Source: Nitrosospira lacus (GTDB lineage Bacteria; Pseudomonadota; Gammaproteobacteria; Burkholderiales; Nitrosomonadaceae). From it: a DNA stretch of 64,000 bases. The translations under genes and the position numbers were made by a program. The notes under the pieces were generated by a model. It was not told the DNA's origin. It did not search any database and was given only the letters and a program-made list of their open reading frames with translations. Shown here piece by piece: positions 8,049 through 17,236 of this stretch. Each line of letters opens with the position of its first letter. Within the stretch, counting starts at the first letter, position 1. Location of the stretch: the NCBI RefSeq assembly GCF_000355765.4, contig NZ_CP021106.3:1769137-1833136 (forward strand), read 5' to 3'.

Positions 8049-9461
8049 GTACGCGGCGCGATCTCTGAAGACCACCATGATGGTTTTGAGGATGATATGC
8101 AGGTCGAGCCGCAGCGACCAGTTGCGCAGGTAGTCGAGATCGTGGTCGATGCGCGCCTGCATCTTGTCGAGCGTCCGTGTTTCGCCGCGGTAACCGTTGA
8201 CCTGGGCCCAGCCGGTGATTCCGGGCTTGACCTTGTGGCGGATCATGTAGCCCTTGATCAGGTTGCGGTAGATCTCATTGTGCGCCACGGCGTGCGGGCG
8301 GGGCCCGACGATGCTCATGCGCCCCTGCAGGACGTTGACGAACTGCGGCAATTCGTCCAGGGAGCTCTTGCGCAGAAAAGCGCCGATGCGCGTGATGCGG
8401 CTATCTCCCTTTTGCGCCTGGCGGATCGATTCGCCATCTTCGCACACCCGCATCGAGCGGAATTTGTAGACCAGGATTTCCTCTCCATCGAGGCCGTAGC
8501 GGCGCTGCTTGAAAATGACGGGGCCGGGGGAATCCAGCTTGATGGCCAGGGCGATGATCAGCAGAAGCGGCGAGATCAGCGCCAGGATGAGCAGGGAGAG
8601 AACGATATCGCTGGCGCGCTTGATGATTCCGTTGGAACCGGTGAAAGGCGATTCGCACACGGAGATGACCGGGGTGCCGCAAACGGTGCCGCTGCGGCCC
8701 TGGATAAGATCGGTGATGAACATGTCGGGCACGAAGTAGATGGAGGCCGTGGTGTCTTTCAGTTCGTCGAGCACATGGAGGATGCGCGGCTGCGAGGCCA
8801 TCGGCAGCGACAGGTAGATGTACTGGATGCGGTTTTCCTTGACGAAGCCGGGAAGCTCGCGCAGCCTGCCGAGCAACTGGCTGTTTGCGGCCTGGTTGAG
8901 CCGGTTCGGGCTGCGGTCATCGAAGAAACCGGACAGCTCGATTTTTGAGTAGCGCGTCTCGTGAATGCGGCCGGCCAGCGCGGCGCCTTGATCATTCATG
9001 CCGACGATGATGGCGCGCTGCGGCGGCCCTTGCAGCATCAGCAGGTAAGGGGCGGTGGCGCGCAGCGCCAGATGAGCGCCGATCTGGCTCAGCGGCGCCA
9101 CCCAGAGCCATGTGATCAGCGCCTCGCTGGAGAATTCGTTCATATAGCCGGTGGCAACGCCCAGAAGAAGCAACAGCAAAACCACCCAGAACCAGCTGTA
9201 CAGAACGTCGAAGACCAATCTTTTAATTGAAAATTGCAGGCGCGAAGTGCCGGGGAAGGTGATCGAAAACACGATCAACGCGAGAATCAGGTAGGGAGGC
9301 CGTAATTCCCCTTCGATGCCGGCACTCACCAGCCAGAGTGAAAGTATCAATGCCGCAGGGTCGAGAATGGACTCGACAGCGCTCAGCATGTTGTTGCCAA
9401 GCGGCCCTTTGCTATGGGTGGAAACCGTGGAAGCGGAGAATGCCGGATTGGCTTCAGCCAT
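8046..9461 (-). CDS. Undecaprenyl-phosphate glucose/hexose phosphotransferase (WcaJ/EpsE type)
   Basis: Integral membrane initiator of exopolysaccharide repeat-unit synthesis, moving a hexose-1-phosphate onto undecaprenyl phosphate. The 471-residue protein has four N-terminal membrane helices, a central Rossmann-like CoA-binding domain (RAIIVGMNDQGAALAGRI), a fifth hydrophobic helix, and the bacterial sugar transferase domain. The latter is marked by KRASDIVLSLLIL, SPGPVIFKQRRYGLDG, YKFRSM, SLDELPQFVNVLQG and SIVGPRP. Full length matches the polyprenyl glycosylphosphotransferase family. The ATG lies inside the end of the upstream regulator gene (8-base overlap), which indicates translational coupling to epsA. 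No further EPS genes follow immediately; the chain-length gene is 9 kb away. Confidence 0.92.
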   Translation of the reverse strand: MAEANPAFSASTVSTHSKGPLGNNMLSAVESILDPAALILSLWLVSAGIEGELRPPYLILALIVFSITFPGTSRLQFSIKRLVFDVLYSWFWVVLLLLLLGVATGYMNEFSSEALITWLWVAPLSQIGAHLALRATAPYLLMLQGPPQRAIIVGMNDQGAALAGRIHETRYSKIELSGFFDDRSPNRLNQAANSQLLGRLRELPGFVKENRIQYIYLSLPMASQPRILHVLDELKDTTASIYFVPDMFITDLIQGRSGTVCGTPVISVCESPFTGSNGIIKRASDIVLSLLILALISPLLLIIALAIKLDSPGPVIFKQRRYGLDGEEILVYKFRSMRVCEDGESIRQAQKGDSRITRIGAFLRKSSLDELPQFVNVLQGRMSIVGPRPHAVAHNEIYRNLIKGYMIRHKVKPGITGWAQVNGYRGETRTLDKMQARIDHDLDYLRNWSLRLDLHIILKTIMVVFRDRAAY

Positions 9462-10233
9462 GGCTGAGACTGCGTTCTATCTTGGATACGGCCTGCATCC
9501 GGTTATAAACATCAAGTTTCTTGAAGATGCGCTGCATGTGGTTTTTTACGGTGAAGGCGCTGATGGACAGGATACTGCCGATTTCACCATTGGTTTTGCC
9601 CATCTTTACCCAGTTCATGATTTCGCTTTCACGCTCGCTCAGTCCATGGTCTGCGTTCTCCGGCAAATCCGCCAGAAGCGGTGGATAGTGCGGCAGAGGG
9701 GCCACGCTGCGCAGGGCGGTGTCCAGATAAGGCAGCAGGATTTCCATTGCGCCGAGCGTGGTGTTATCGAGTTTGACTCGCGAACTGAAAATCACGTAAA
9801 GGCAATCATGATGTCCGCGCCTGTCACTGATACCATGCAGTACCGAGGAATGCATGCCTTGCAATGCCCTGCCAAGAGAGCACTGCAATCTCCAGCCTTC
9901 AAACAGGATGCCTGATGCGCCAATATCCAGCATGTATGGAGTCTTGCCCCGCTCAACCCAGCGATTATGGAAACCGCCGAGCAGTGGAGAAAAACGCGTC
10001 GGGTTTGAATGGTCGGTCCTGACTCCGGGTAGTGTGGAAATAACATCATGTCGAATGACACTGGATTCAAAATCGCCCCAGGCGGCAAGCATGATTTCAT
10101 GGGGCAGGTAGTGCTGCATTTCGCCCTGCAGCCATTTCAACAGGTCGAAATGACTGCGCACGGCGATTCCTTCCTGGATAATGCGGGCGTAGCGCTGTAG
10201 GTGGTCAGGGGAAAGTGAGGAGAAGAAACTCAT
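9454..10233 (-). CDS. epsA: LuxR-family transcriptional regulator, EpsA type (exopolysaccharide/PEP-CTERM associated)
   Basis: DNA-binding regulator of 259 residues. The last 65 residues form a LuxR-type helix-turn-helix: GLSERESEIMNWVKMGKTNG, then EIGSILSISAFTVKNHMQR and IFKKLDVYNRMQAV. The N-terminal 190 residues match the sensor-like region of EpsA regulators that accompany XrtB/PEP-CTERM exopolysaccharide loci (family recalled, not searched). There is no receiver domain. It overlaps the sugar transferase gene by eight bases, so the two are co-expressed and the regulator probably acts on exopolysaccharide genes, here and elsewhere on the chromosome. Its own ribosome site is weak. Confidence 0.78.
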   Translation of the reverse strand: MSFFSSLSPDHLQRYARIIQEGIAVRSHFDLLKWLQGEMQHYLPHEIMLAAWGDFESSVIRHDVISTLPGVRTDHSNPTRFSPLLGGFHNRWVERGKTPYMLDIGASGILFEGWRLQCSLGRALQGMHSSVLHGISDRRGHHDCLYVIFSSRVKLDNTTLGAMEILLPYLDTALRSVAPLPHYPPLLADLPENADHGLSERESEIMNWVKMGKTNGEIGSILSISAFTVKNHMQRIFKKLDVYNRMQAVSKIERSLSHG

Positions 10234-10920
10234 GTCCGGCGAATTATTCCTGGTTGATTAAGAAAAGATTGCTGATTAGATTACATCGCAAGGCCATCTC
10301 CGTATTGATTTATTAGTCATATTCAAATCACAAATCGGAATTAGCTGCCCAACGGGTCCGGACCCGCCCAAGCCTTCCAGCGTTAGCACATAACGGTTTC
10401 GCCGTTGGCGATTTGATGGCGACCTGTCTTATGACGACCTGTCCTTTATTTTTTCCTTGAGTACGCTCCATGGAGGATATTCAGATTGCTTCCCGTGCAT
10501 AAGTAAAGCGTAGGGGAAAAAATATTGTTCTGGAATGTGACATATTGTCGTGCTGGTGCATATCTGATAGAAGCAAGCATAGGGAAGGGACATGACAGTC
10601 TGATTACATTCCAGTCAAGGTTATGTGACAAGATATCCGGCTTGATGATCTGAAAGGTACCTCGTCCATACGCGAAATTTATGAAGACAAGCGGGGTTGC
10701 TCGTCTGGAGGCTATACGGATAATTGATCTGCAACCGGCGGAATACGACAGTCCGATTCACAGCCAATGGCTTCCTGTAATTAATAACGAGAATGATTCT
10801 TATTATATTTAATAATGAGTGAAAAGCAAGTTTTCTTGTGCGTAGAGCAGTGGTTATGCGAAAAAACTCCATGGAATGACGCTGGCTGGAAGGGTAGGAC
10901 AATAGCAATATGGCTATGGG
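10234..10920. other. Intergenic region with AT-rich Fur-like site, otherwise empty
   Basis: Nearly 690 bases between epsA's start and the pyruvate kinase stop. Several short frames on both strands lack ribosome sites. The only recognisable element is the Fur-like sequence near 10792-10813. It may be the remains of a lost iron-regulated gene. Confidence 0.4.
10792..10813. promoter_or_regulatory. Possible Fur box (GAGAATGATTCTTATTAT)
   Basis: The AT-rich run contains NATA/ATT-type hexamers resembling the Fur consensus GATAATGATAATCATTATC, including the palindromic core GAATGATTC. No convincing gene starts next to it: the nearest plus-strand ATG (10815) heads a 66-codon frame without protein character. 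Resemblance only. Confidence 0.4.
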
Positions 10921-12819
10921 TTACCAATGCAGCCGCCGCAACAATGAGCGCTTTTTCCACTGGTGCGCCTGCATGCGTTGCAGGATATTGTCCAGCATCT
11001 GGATCGCTTCAATAATGTGCGGTCCCTTGTTGAGCATCACACACTCAGCGCGCTCACCCATGGCTGCGTCAGTGACTTCGGCGCGGCTGGGTTTGCCGGT
11101 TTTGGCCAATCCTTCCAGCACCTGGGTGGCCCAGATTACTGGAAGATGTGCCGCCTCGGCCAACCATAGAATTTCTTCCTGCAATTCCGCCAATCGTTCA
11201 TAGCCGCACTCCACCGCCAGATCGCCACGTGCGATCATGACTCCCACCACCGGGGAGCGCAGCAGGGTAAACATCAGTTCCGGCAGTTGCTCGAAAGCGG
11301 TACGTGTCTCAATCTTGATCACGATCCCCAGCTTATCGGCATCAAGACGTTTCAAATGCTGCTGCAACAACGCGATATCGGCAGGTCGCCGTACAAAGGA
11401 AAGCCCGACCATGTCCGCGTGACGTGCAACGAATTCCAGATCCATGATGTCCTGAGCCGTCAGACCATTCAGATCAAGCTGGCTGTCCGGCAGATTGATC
11501 CCCTTATCGGCCAGCAGTTTTTCTCCACCATCTCGCGCCTGGGTGATTTCAACCAGGATTTCGCTGGCAGTGATATCGCGGATCACGCCGCCGATGCGGC
11601 CGTCATCGATCAGGATACGTTCGCCGGGCTTAACCGCCCCAAAGATCTCCGGTAATGAGCAGGCAATGCTGGCCGCACGCAACAGCCGGCCGCTTTCATC
11701 GAACCGGGCCGGAAGGCCGGGGATCGGGTCACGCGTGATGATAAGGCTGTCGCCGCGATGCAGCCGGATTGTTTCAGGCGCCTGAGGCAGCATGCCTACC
11801 TCACCGGCATAACCGGTTCCGCGCGGATGCCCGGAGATGGGCACGCGCAACAAGTATAGTTTCAGGCCGGGCCTGATATAGGCACTCTGTGTGGATTCCG
11901 CCCAGTAACCGGTTCCGGCTTGCCCGACCAATTGCAGATTACGCAATGCGCCGCGAGCATCGGTGAATTCGATCTTGTCGCGCGCTGTCGCCTGCTCCAG
12001 CCAGTCTCCCTTGACCGAGAAGCAGGCATGGGCATGCGCCGGGCAGGGAGATGCATCCTGCTCCGGATATATCCAAATGCGTGCGGGTGCCGTCACTTTA
12101 CCGTACGCATCGCGTTTCGGCTGCCATCTTAGGACCGCGGGACCGGATGAAATTTCTCCGGTACGTATTTTCGGGCCGCCCAAATCCATCAGGATGCGGC
12201 AGTGGCGTCCTGTTTCGCGTCGCGCGCGTTTGATTTGCTTGACCATGCGCGTCCAGACGGCGGCATCATCATGCGCGCAATTGATTCGGGCACAGTCCAT
12301 ACCTTGCAGAAGCATTTCCTTGATCAATGCATAGTTGTCAGCGGCATCGCCCGGCAACGTGACCAGAATACGCACGCGCCTCTGCGGGGGAGGCTTGCCA
12401 AGCAGATTATTGGCGTTGGTTTCCAGCAGGGCGGGGCCAGCTGCCGCGGGGCCGGCGAAGGTAGGGGTTGATTGCGGCGCCTGCTCGCCCATCGCGCGTC
12501 GCAACAGCACGATAATGGAATTTAGGTTGCTCAGGACATGCGATTCCGCACGCCCCATGGATGATAGTCCGGCCGCCGCGAGCTTTTCCTGCAAGGGCCG
12601 CACATCGCGCCGCCGCAAGCCCAGGTAATGAATCAGATTGGCCGCACTGGCTCGATGGCGCGCATCCACCTTCTGTAATATTCCGGTGAATTCGTTTTCC
12701 ATTGCCACCAGATCCTGATGCAACGCGGCCAGTTCGCGCAACAAGTCAGCATAAGGATCTTTTTTGCTACGTCTGGATGGCAAGGTATTGCTACCCATAT
12801 GAGGCGGGTTCATGCTCAT
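10921..12819 (-). CDS. Pyruvate kinase with long N-terminal extension and no C-terminal allosteric domain
   Basis: Glycolytic kinase converting phosphoenolpyruvate and ADP to pyruvate and ATP, but unusual in form. The 632-residue chain begins with about 150 residues of alpha-helical extension. The catalytic TIM barrel starts at RRVRILVTLPGD, with the ARINCAH, ILMDLGGPKIRTGE, IVIKIETRTAFEQLPE (catalytic Lys), GVMIARGDLAVECG (metal Glu/Asp) and PVIWATQVLE motifs. The B domain inserted after the second of these is enlarged (about 200 residues). The chain ends shortly after VMLNKGPHI, so the usual allosteric domain is missing. Catalytic residues look intact, though the family's N-[FS]-SHG is NCAHDD. 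The start MSMNPP has no clear ribosome site. A Fur-like sequence sits about 90 bases upstream. Confidence 0.85.
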   Translation of the reverse strand: MSMNPPHMGSNTLPSRRSKKDPYADLLRELAALHQDLVAMENEFTGILQKVDARHRASAANLIHYLGLRRRDVRPLQEKLAAAGLSSMGRAESHVLSNLNSIIVLLRRAMGEQAPQSTPTFAGPAAAGPALLETNANNLLGKPPPQRRVRILVTLPGDAADNYALIKEMLLQGMDCARINCAHDDAAVWTRMVKQIKRARRETGRHCRILMDLGGPKIRTGEISSGPAVLRWQPKRDAYGKVTAPARIWIYPEQDASPCPAHAHACFSVKGDWLEQATARDKIEFTDARGALRNLQLVGQAGTGYWAESTQSAYIRPGLKLYLLRVPISGHPRGTGYAGEVGMLPQAPETIRLHRGDSLIITRDPIPGLPARFDESGRLLRAASIACSLPEIFGAVKPGERILIDDGRIGGVIRDITASEILVEITQARDGGEKLLADKGINLPDSQLDLNGLTAQDIMDLEFVARHADMVGLSFVRRPADIALLQQHLKRLDADKLGIVIKIETRTAFEQLPELMFTLLRSPVVGVMIARGDLAVECGYERLAELQEEILWLAEAAHLPVIWATQVLEGLAKTGKPSRAEVTDAAMGERAECVMLNKGPHIIEAIQMLDNILQRMQAHQWKKRSLLRRLHW

Positions 12820-12910
12820 TGTTCATAATTATCGGAACGTTGACACGGTATTGTTACGTGCATGTGACAATGATCGCAGAAAAGCCTTGCTTTTTTCTCA
12901 AGCAATAATT

Positions 12911-12940
12911 ATAATAAGAATCATTATCATTATTGATAAG
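12911..12940. promoter_or_regulatory. Possible Fur box array upstream of the pyruvate kinase gene
   Basis: Contains AAGAATCATTATCATTATTG, a close match to overlapping NAT(A/T)AT-type Fur half-sites (consensus GATAATGATAATCATTATC). It lies about 90-120 bases upstream of the minus-strand pyruvate kinase start, a plausible promoter position. This would make the kinase iron-responsive; binding is inferred from sequence only. Confidence 0.55.
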
Positions 12941-13282
12941 AGAAATCTTGTGATAATGGCAATGAGTCGAACTCACGTGTTGCCAGCATAGTGCAGATTT
13001 CATGGAAATCAAGCTATCCAGGGATTGGAAGCCACCACCCAAACGGTGGGATTGAGATCGCAATGCTACGTTTATCCGTTGCCACTGGGTTCTCCTACCC
13101 ATGGCCTTTCAGCCAGCCAACCCCTTCAGGGCAAGCCAGCCAACTTTTTTTTCCACGTTACCGATTCCCGCGGCTACACTTTTCGGATATCCTGATCTGA
13201 AGCGGCTTCATCCTGTCCAACCACCGGACTTGGGCTTAATGCGCGACCTCACGCCAAGGTAATGGGAAAAATTCATGCCGGG

Positions 13283-13570
13283 TTCAATTCCTGCTCGCAA
13301 GGCGGACTTCCTTCGAGCACTCTTCTGCCGCCCGGTTAAGCTGTTGCATAATTGAGCGTGCACGCTGAGAGAACGCGACTCCCTTGTCTGTCGGAGTCAC
13401 TCGCGTGGCGAGCGATGCAGCAGCTCGACCTTCGACACAACCCCCAGATCGGTGATGCGTTTGCTGATGACGGACTTCGATAAGCCCATGGGCTGGGCCG
13501 CGGCGCCGATGCTGCCGGTTTCCATCGCCTGCAGAAATGCCAGGATATCATCAAGTCGATATTGCATCAT
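13283..13570 (-). pseudogene. LysR-family regulator, truncated and frameshifted
   Basis: The minus-strand reading begins MQYRLDDILAFLQAMETGSI and continues GAAAQPMGLSKSVISKRITDL and VELLHRSPRE, a normal LysR winged helix-turn-helix. It then hits TGA at the point where the family continues with VTPTDKG. Shifting the frame by one base recovers VTPTDKGVAFSQRARSIMQQ and LNRAAEECSKEVRL, after which it stops. The recognition helix is followed by a shortened linker (DLGVVSKVELLHRS), suggesting a further small deletion or rearrangement, and the whole co-inducer domain is missing. It points away from the pirin gene, the usual divergent arrangement for a LysR regulator and its target. Regulation of pirin by this gene is presumably lost. 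Confidence 0.75.
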
Positions 13571-13818
13571 TCTGTTTTACCGACCACTGATTTCGGAGAA
13601 AGAGTCGTTACGGATCAACTCGGAGAAGAGTACATTCATACACTATATTAAAGTTGGAATATGTGACCGTGATGATGCGGTTAAGAGGTCGCCGGGTCGA
13701 TGGAGCAATCCGGCTGCGTTGCAGCCCGATGATGAGCGCGTCATTCGGTAAGACCTGGCTTCAGTAGTAAGCCTCAATCGTTCAACAACGCGTTAAAAAA
13801 TTAGAGAGGAGGTAGCAA

Positions 13819-14709
13819 ATGCCGGCCATAAAACCTGAGACCTCGGTCAAGAAGCTGCAGAGCATCCAGCGCAGTACAGAACATCACTGGGTCGGTGACG
13901 GGTTTCCCGTGCGCACACTTCTTGGTTATTCGAACCTGGGGCCGGTGATCAGCCCTTTCCTGCTCTTCGACTACGCCGGTCCCATGGAATTTCCCCCCAC
14001 TGAAAAACGCCTCGGTGTCGGCAAACATCCGCATCGAGGATTCGAGACAGTGACCATTGTCTATAGCGGTGAGGTGGAACATCGCGACAGTTCTGGTGGC
14101 GGCGGCGGCATTGGTCCGGGCGATGTGCAATGGATGACTGCCGCATCGGGTCTCGTTCACGAAGAGTTTCATGGCCGCGAGTTTGCGCGCCGCGGCGGGA
14201 TGTTTGAAATGGTACAGCTGTGGGTCAACCTGCCCGCCAGGGACAAGATGTCGCCGCCGCATTACCAAAGCATCTTGAATAGCCAGATTCCTGTTTTGAG
14301 CCTTCCTCATGGTCAGGGGAGCGTGCGCGTCATTGCCGGCCAGTTCGATGGAATCAAGGGGCCGGCCCGCACTTTCACACCGATCCATGTGTGGGATCTC
14401 CGCTTGGCGGGCGAGCGGCGGATTTGTCTTCCCGTGCCCGGCGGCTACACTACGATGCTGGCGGTGCTCAAAGGTTCGGTGCGGGTCGATGGCGCTGAAA
14501 CAATCGGGCCTGCGGAAATTGCTCTGTTTGAGCGGGAAGGCGACCGCCTCTGTATCGACAGCGTCGAGGATACGACAGCATTGCTGCTCTGCGGCGAACC
14601 GATTGACGAGCCGATCGTCGGGAGCGGTCCTTTCGTTATGAACAGCGCCGAGGAGATTCGCCAGGCGATTGTGGATTACCAGAGCGGCAGGATGGGGCAT
14701 ATGAAGTGA
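13819..14709 (+). CDS. Pirin-family protein
   Basis: Bicupin iron protein of 296 residues. The N-terminal cupin has the metal set in KHPHRGFETVTIVYSGEVEH (two His) plus GLVHEEFH (His, Glu), and PGDVQWMTAASG is the pirin signature. A C-terminal cupin follows from about 190. Bacterial pirins variously act as quercetinases or modulate pyruvate metabolism, and the sequence does not choose between these. A strong ribosome site (GAGAGGAGGT, ending six bases before the start) supports ATG 13819. A second, shorter pirin lies 350 bases downstream, and a broken LysR regulator lies upstream in divergent orientation. Confidence 0.92.
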   Translation: MPAIKPETSVKKLQSIQRSTEHHWVGDGFPVRTLLGYSNLGPVISPFLLFDYAGPMEFPPTEKRLGVGKHPHRGFETVTIVYSGEVEHRDSSGGGGGIGPGDVQWMTAASGLVHEEFHGREFARRGGMFEMVQLWVNLPARDKMSPPHYQSILNSQIPVLSLPHGQGSVRVIAGQFDGIKGPARTFTPIHVWDLRLAGERRICLPVPGGYTTMLAVLKGSVRVDGAETIGPAEIALFEREGDRLCIDSVEDTTALLLCGEPIDEPIVGSGPFVMNSAEEIRQAIVDYQSGRMGHMK

Positions 14710-14786
14710 ATGTCAAACAGTTGCTCTTCCCGACTGGTTTTATTGCCGGGTTGTGAGGCCTTTTTATCCAAAACAAACACCGGGCC

Positions 14787-14868
14787 AGGATCGCGGCCCC
14801 ATGCTGGTTACTATCGAATACGAAGTTGAAGTTGCATTGGATCAGCGAGAAGCAGAGTGCCACCCCAA
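14787..14868 (+). pseudogene. Possible remnant of an MFS transporter C-terminal tail
   Basis: The reading RGPMLVTIEYEVEVALDQRE resembles the short segment (typically VMVTVEYRID) that follows the last helix in some MFS exporters carrying an antibiotic-monooxygenase-like tail. It is too short to prove, the surrounding frame is not protein-like, and no ribosome site precedes it. Reported as a low-confidence relic in the 350-base gap between the two pirins, which otherwise holds nothing recognisable. Confidence 0.25.
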
Positions 14869-15055
14869 GACTTCCCCTTTTGTCAGCGGTGCCCCAACAT
14901 TATCTACCGCTTATAATTCGATGGGTGCCGGCCCAGGAATCGGCGCGCTCCACTTGCCTCCCGCCGGGCTTTTTCCTGTTTTCCGGCGAATGCCTGTCAT
15001 AACCGCGCCCAAATTTTTTACTTGTTTTTACTCACTTGATTAATGGAGACTGTTC

Positions 15056-15754
15056 ATGATGGAGCTACGTCGCGCCGAGGAGCGCGGTCATGCCGAACAC
15101 GGCTGGCTGGATTCCTGGCACAGCTTTTCTTTCGCGGATTACTACGACCCGAAGCATACGCAGTTTCGCGCGCTGCGCGTCATCAATGAAGATCGGGTCG
15201 AGGCGGGCCAGGGTTTCGGCACGCACAGTCACCATGATATGGAGATCATCAGCTATGTGCTGGACGGAGCACTCGCCCATAAGGACAGCATGGGCAACGG
15301 CTCCGTCATTCGTCCGGGGAGCGTGCAACGCATGAGTGCGGGCACGGGTGTGCAGCATAGCGAGTTCAACGCTTCTTCGAGCGAACGGGCGCACTTTTTG
15401 CAAATCTGGCTTATGCCGAATGTCATGGGTATTCCACCCGGTTATGAGGAAAAGTATTTTGACGATGCGAAAAAACGGGGTGCATTGTGTCTGATCGCGT
15501 CACCGGATGGTGCTGACGGTTCCGTAAAAATTCATGCGGACGCGAAATTATTCGCCGCGCTGGTGGATGCCGGTGAAAGGGTCGAGCGGGCGATCAAAAA
15601 AGATTTCTTTGTTTACGTCCATGTTGCCCGTGGCAAGGTATCGCTCAATGGTACCCCTCTCCGCGCGGGTGATGCCGCAAAGCTCACCGGCGAAAGCCAT
15701 CTGGTTCTCGATCGGGGGGAAGAAGCCGAGGTGCTTATTTTCGAGTTGACGTGA
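15056..15754 (+). CDS. Pirin-like bicupin (YhhW type)
   Basis: Second pirin-family protein, 232 residues, the size of E. coli YhhW (a quercetin 2,3-dioxygenase in vitro). The N-terminus RRAEERGHAEHGWLDSWHSF and FADYYDPKH are characteristic. Metal ligands appear in GTHSHHDMEIISYVLDGALAH and GTGVQHSEFN, with PGSVQRMSAGTG as the pirin motif. It is only about 20% like the neighbouring pirin by eye, so the pair is not a recent duplication. GGAGA ends six bases before ATG 15056; an ATG at 15059 is also possible. Confidence 0.92.
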   Translation: MMELRRAEERGHAEHGWLDSWHSFSFADYYDPKHTQFRALRVINEDRVEAGQGFGTHSHHDMEIISYVLDGALAHKDSMGNGSVIRPGSVQRMSAGTGVQHSEFNASSSERAHFLQIWLMPNVMGIPPGYEEKYFDDAKKRGALCLIASPDGADGSVKIHADAKLFAALVDAGERVERAIKKDFFVYVHVARGKVSLNGTPLRAGDAAKLTGESHLVLDRGEEAEVLIFELT

Positions 15755-15888
15755 AAATGGTCCTGGAAGGCCATGCCGATTCAACCCGGATCCCTGCCAG
15801 CAGGGTGTTAGCCTGACAGATGAGCGATCAAACGCCGGATTTAAGCTTAAAGTTCAAAAAAAACCCTAAAAATCCGCTGCTCGCCTCA

Positions 15889-16692
15889 TCAGCCGACTCT
15901 TACCGCCAGCATGGAAATTGAGCCGCCGTCGAATCCATCTACCGGAAAACTTATTTCTTCACCTTTTTGCCGCTGCGCCAGAACATAGAGCAGCGGCAAA
16001 TAATGATCCGGCGTGGGAACGGACAATTTCGCATCTTCCCCCAGCTTTTCATATTCGATGAGTGGCTCGAAATCACCCGAGTCACCTGAGCTTAATGTCT
16101 TTCGTACTACATTTTCGAATCGAAGCGCCCAGTCGTACGGTTCAATCTTGTGATTTCCCCATGAGTAGGCGTGGAGATTGTGGACGATATTTCCGCTGCC
16201 CAAAATAAGCACTCCCGCCTCGCGCAATGGCGCGAGGCGCCGGGCGATATCGTAATGCCAGACTGCCTCCCGGGTTTCATCGATACTCAGTTGAACGACT
16301 GGAATATCGGCATCCGGAAAAAGGTGCATGAGGATGGACCAGGTTCCATGATCCAGACCCCAGCCGGTATCCATCGTGACTACGGCCGGCATGAGCAGGT
16401 CGGCCACTTCAGCGGCAAGCATGGGGGAGCCAGGCGCAGGATATTGAGCCCGGTAAAGTTCCGGAGGAAATCCACCGAAGTCATGGATGGTTCGCGGTTT
16501 TGACATTGCCGTGACGGCTGTTTGCGGTACATACCAGTGCGCCGATATGCAAAGGATTGCTTTGGGTCTGGGAAGCGCGGCACCCAAAGCGGACCATGCC
16601 ACGGTATAGGCATTGCTGGAAAGCGCATTCATGGGGTTGCCGTGCCCGACGAAAATTGCGGGCATGGTGGATATGGAGGGATAGCGGCTCAT
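15889..16692 (-). CDS. ygiD: DODA-type extradiol dioxygenase (4,5-DOPA dioxygenase, YgiD family)
   Basis: Class III ring-cleaving dioxygenase with a LigB fold, 267 residues, about the size of E. coli YgiD. Motifs: MPAIFVGHGNPMNAL (metal His), ILCISAHWYVP (His), IHDFGGFPPELY, GLDHGTWSIL (His) and GSGNIVHNLHAY (His). The substrate is likely a catechol such as DOPA. The nearby tyrosinase makes o-diphenols and quinones, a possible metabolic link, though the genes are 8 kb apart. Start ATG 16692 is preferred because GGAAGAAGC precedes it; the open frame continues to 16848 without a ribosome site. Confidence 0.9.
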   Translation of the reverse strand: MSRYPSISTMPAIFVGHGNPMNALSSNAYTVAWSALGAALPRPKAILCISAHWYVPQTAVTAMSKPRTIHDFGGFPPELYRAQYPAPGSPMLAAEVADLLMPAVVTMDTGWGLDHGTWSILMHLFPDADIPVVQLSIDETREAVWHYDIARRLAPLREAGVLILGSGNIVHNLHAYSWGNHKIEPYDWALRFENVVRKTLSSGDSGDFEPLIEYEKLGEDAKLSVPTPDHYLPLLYVLAQRQKGEEISFPVDGFDGGSISMLAVRVG

Positions 16693-17047
16693 GCTTCTTC
16701 CAGGATCATGATAGCCATAATCCTGAATCCGGTGGTTGAAGGGGAAGAAATGCGCGTTTTCCGCAGGTACAGGGCAAACCGCAACGCGGAGGAATGCGGG
16801 CACTCCGCATGGAACATCAATGAAACGTGGCCGGGGCATCCCCTGCACGGCTCCCGATCTCCTCTTCGCGGAGATCCTCGCGCAACATAGCCAGTGAGAT
16901 GAGAATCAAGCGGCATAAACTTTCTACCCCTCACGATACCAGACCAACAAATGAGCGGTCGACCGCCCAGTCGGGATGATACCGGGAATGACCCTTGTTT
17001 CTGATGGCGGCATGGCAATTGGCATGATGCCATGCAAGGTTTGCCAG
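16693..17047. other. Intergenic region, nothing recognised
   Basis: About 355 bases upstream of ygiD. Frames on both strands are short and lack ribosome sites. Presumably carries the ygiD promoter. Confidence 0.4.
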
Positions 17048-17236
17048 TCAGGCAATTTTCTTCAGCAGCATTACTGCGTCGTTCCTTTTCTTTCCCACTA
17101 TTTCTTCAATATTCGTTTCGGGCTTCCGGCCATTCGACTGGTAGTGGGTCAGCATTTTTTGCCTGAAGGCCGCCGACCTGCAATCGAACGAGACAACGGT
17201 GATGCGGGGTATTTCTTGATCGGTGGGTGATGTCAT
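17048..17236 (-). CDS. Small hypothetical protein, second of a coupled pair
   Basis: A 62-residue frame with a balanced, charged composition (ITVVSFDCRSAAFRQKMLTH, then GRKPETNIEEIVGKKRNDAV). Its ATG overlaps the stop of the preceding minus-strand frame by four bases (ATGA), and AAGAGA lies just upstream. No family is recognised. Coupling to the preceding frame is the main reason to list it; it could still be chance. Confidence 0.35.
   Translation of the reverse strand: MTSPTDQEIPRITVVSFDCRSAAFRQKMLTHYQSNGRKPETNIEEIVGKKRNDAVMLLKKIA

Noticed and set aside
8097-8948. Long plus-strand frame (283 codons) across the sugar transferase gene
   Set aside because: Antisense shadow of a well-recognised gene; composition (His/Asp/Val-rich) is typical of the complementary reading of GC-rich coding DNA.
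13801-14700. Minus-strand 299-codon frame opposite pirin
   Set aside because: Exact antisense of the pirin gene, without ribosome site or domain.
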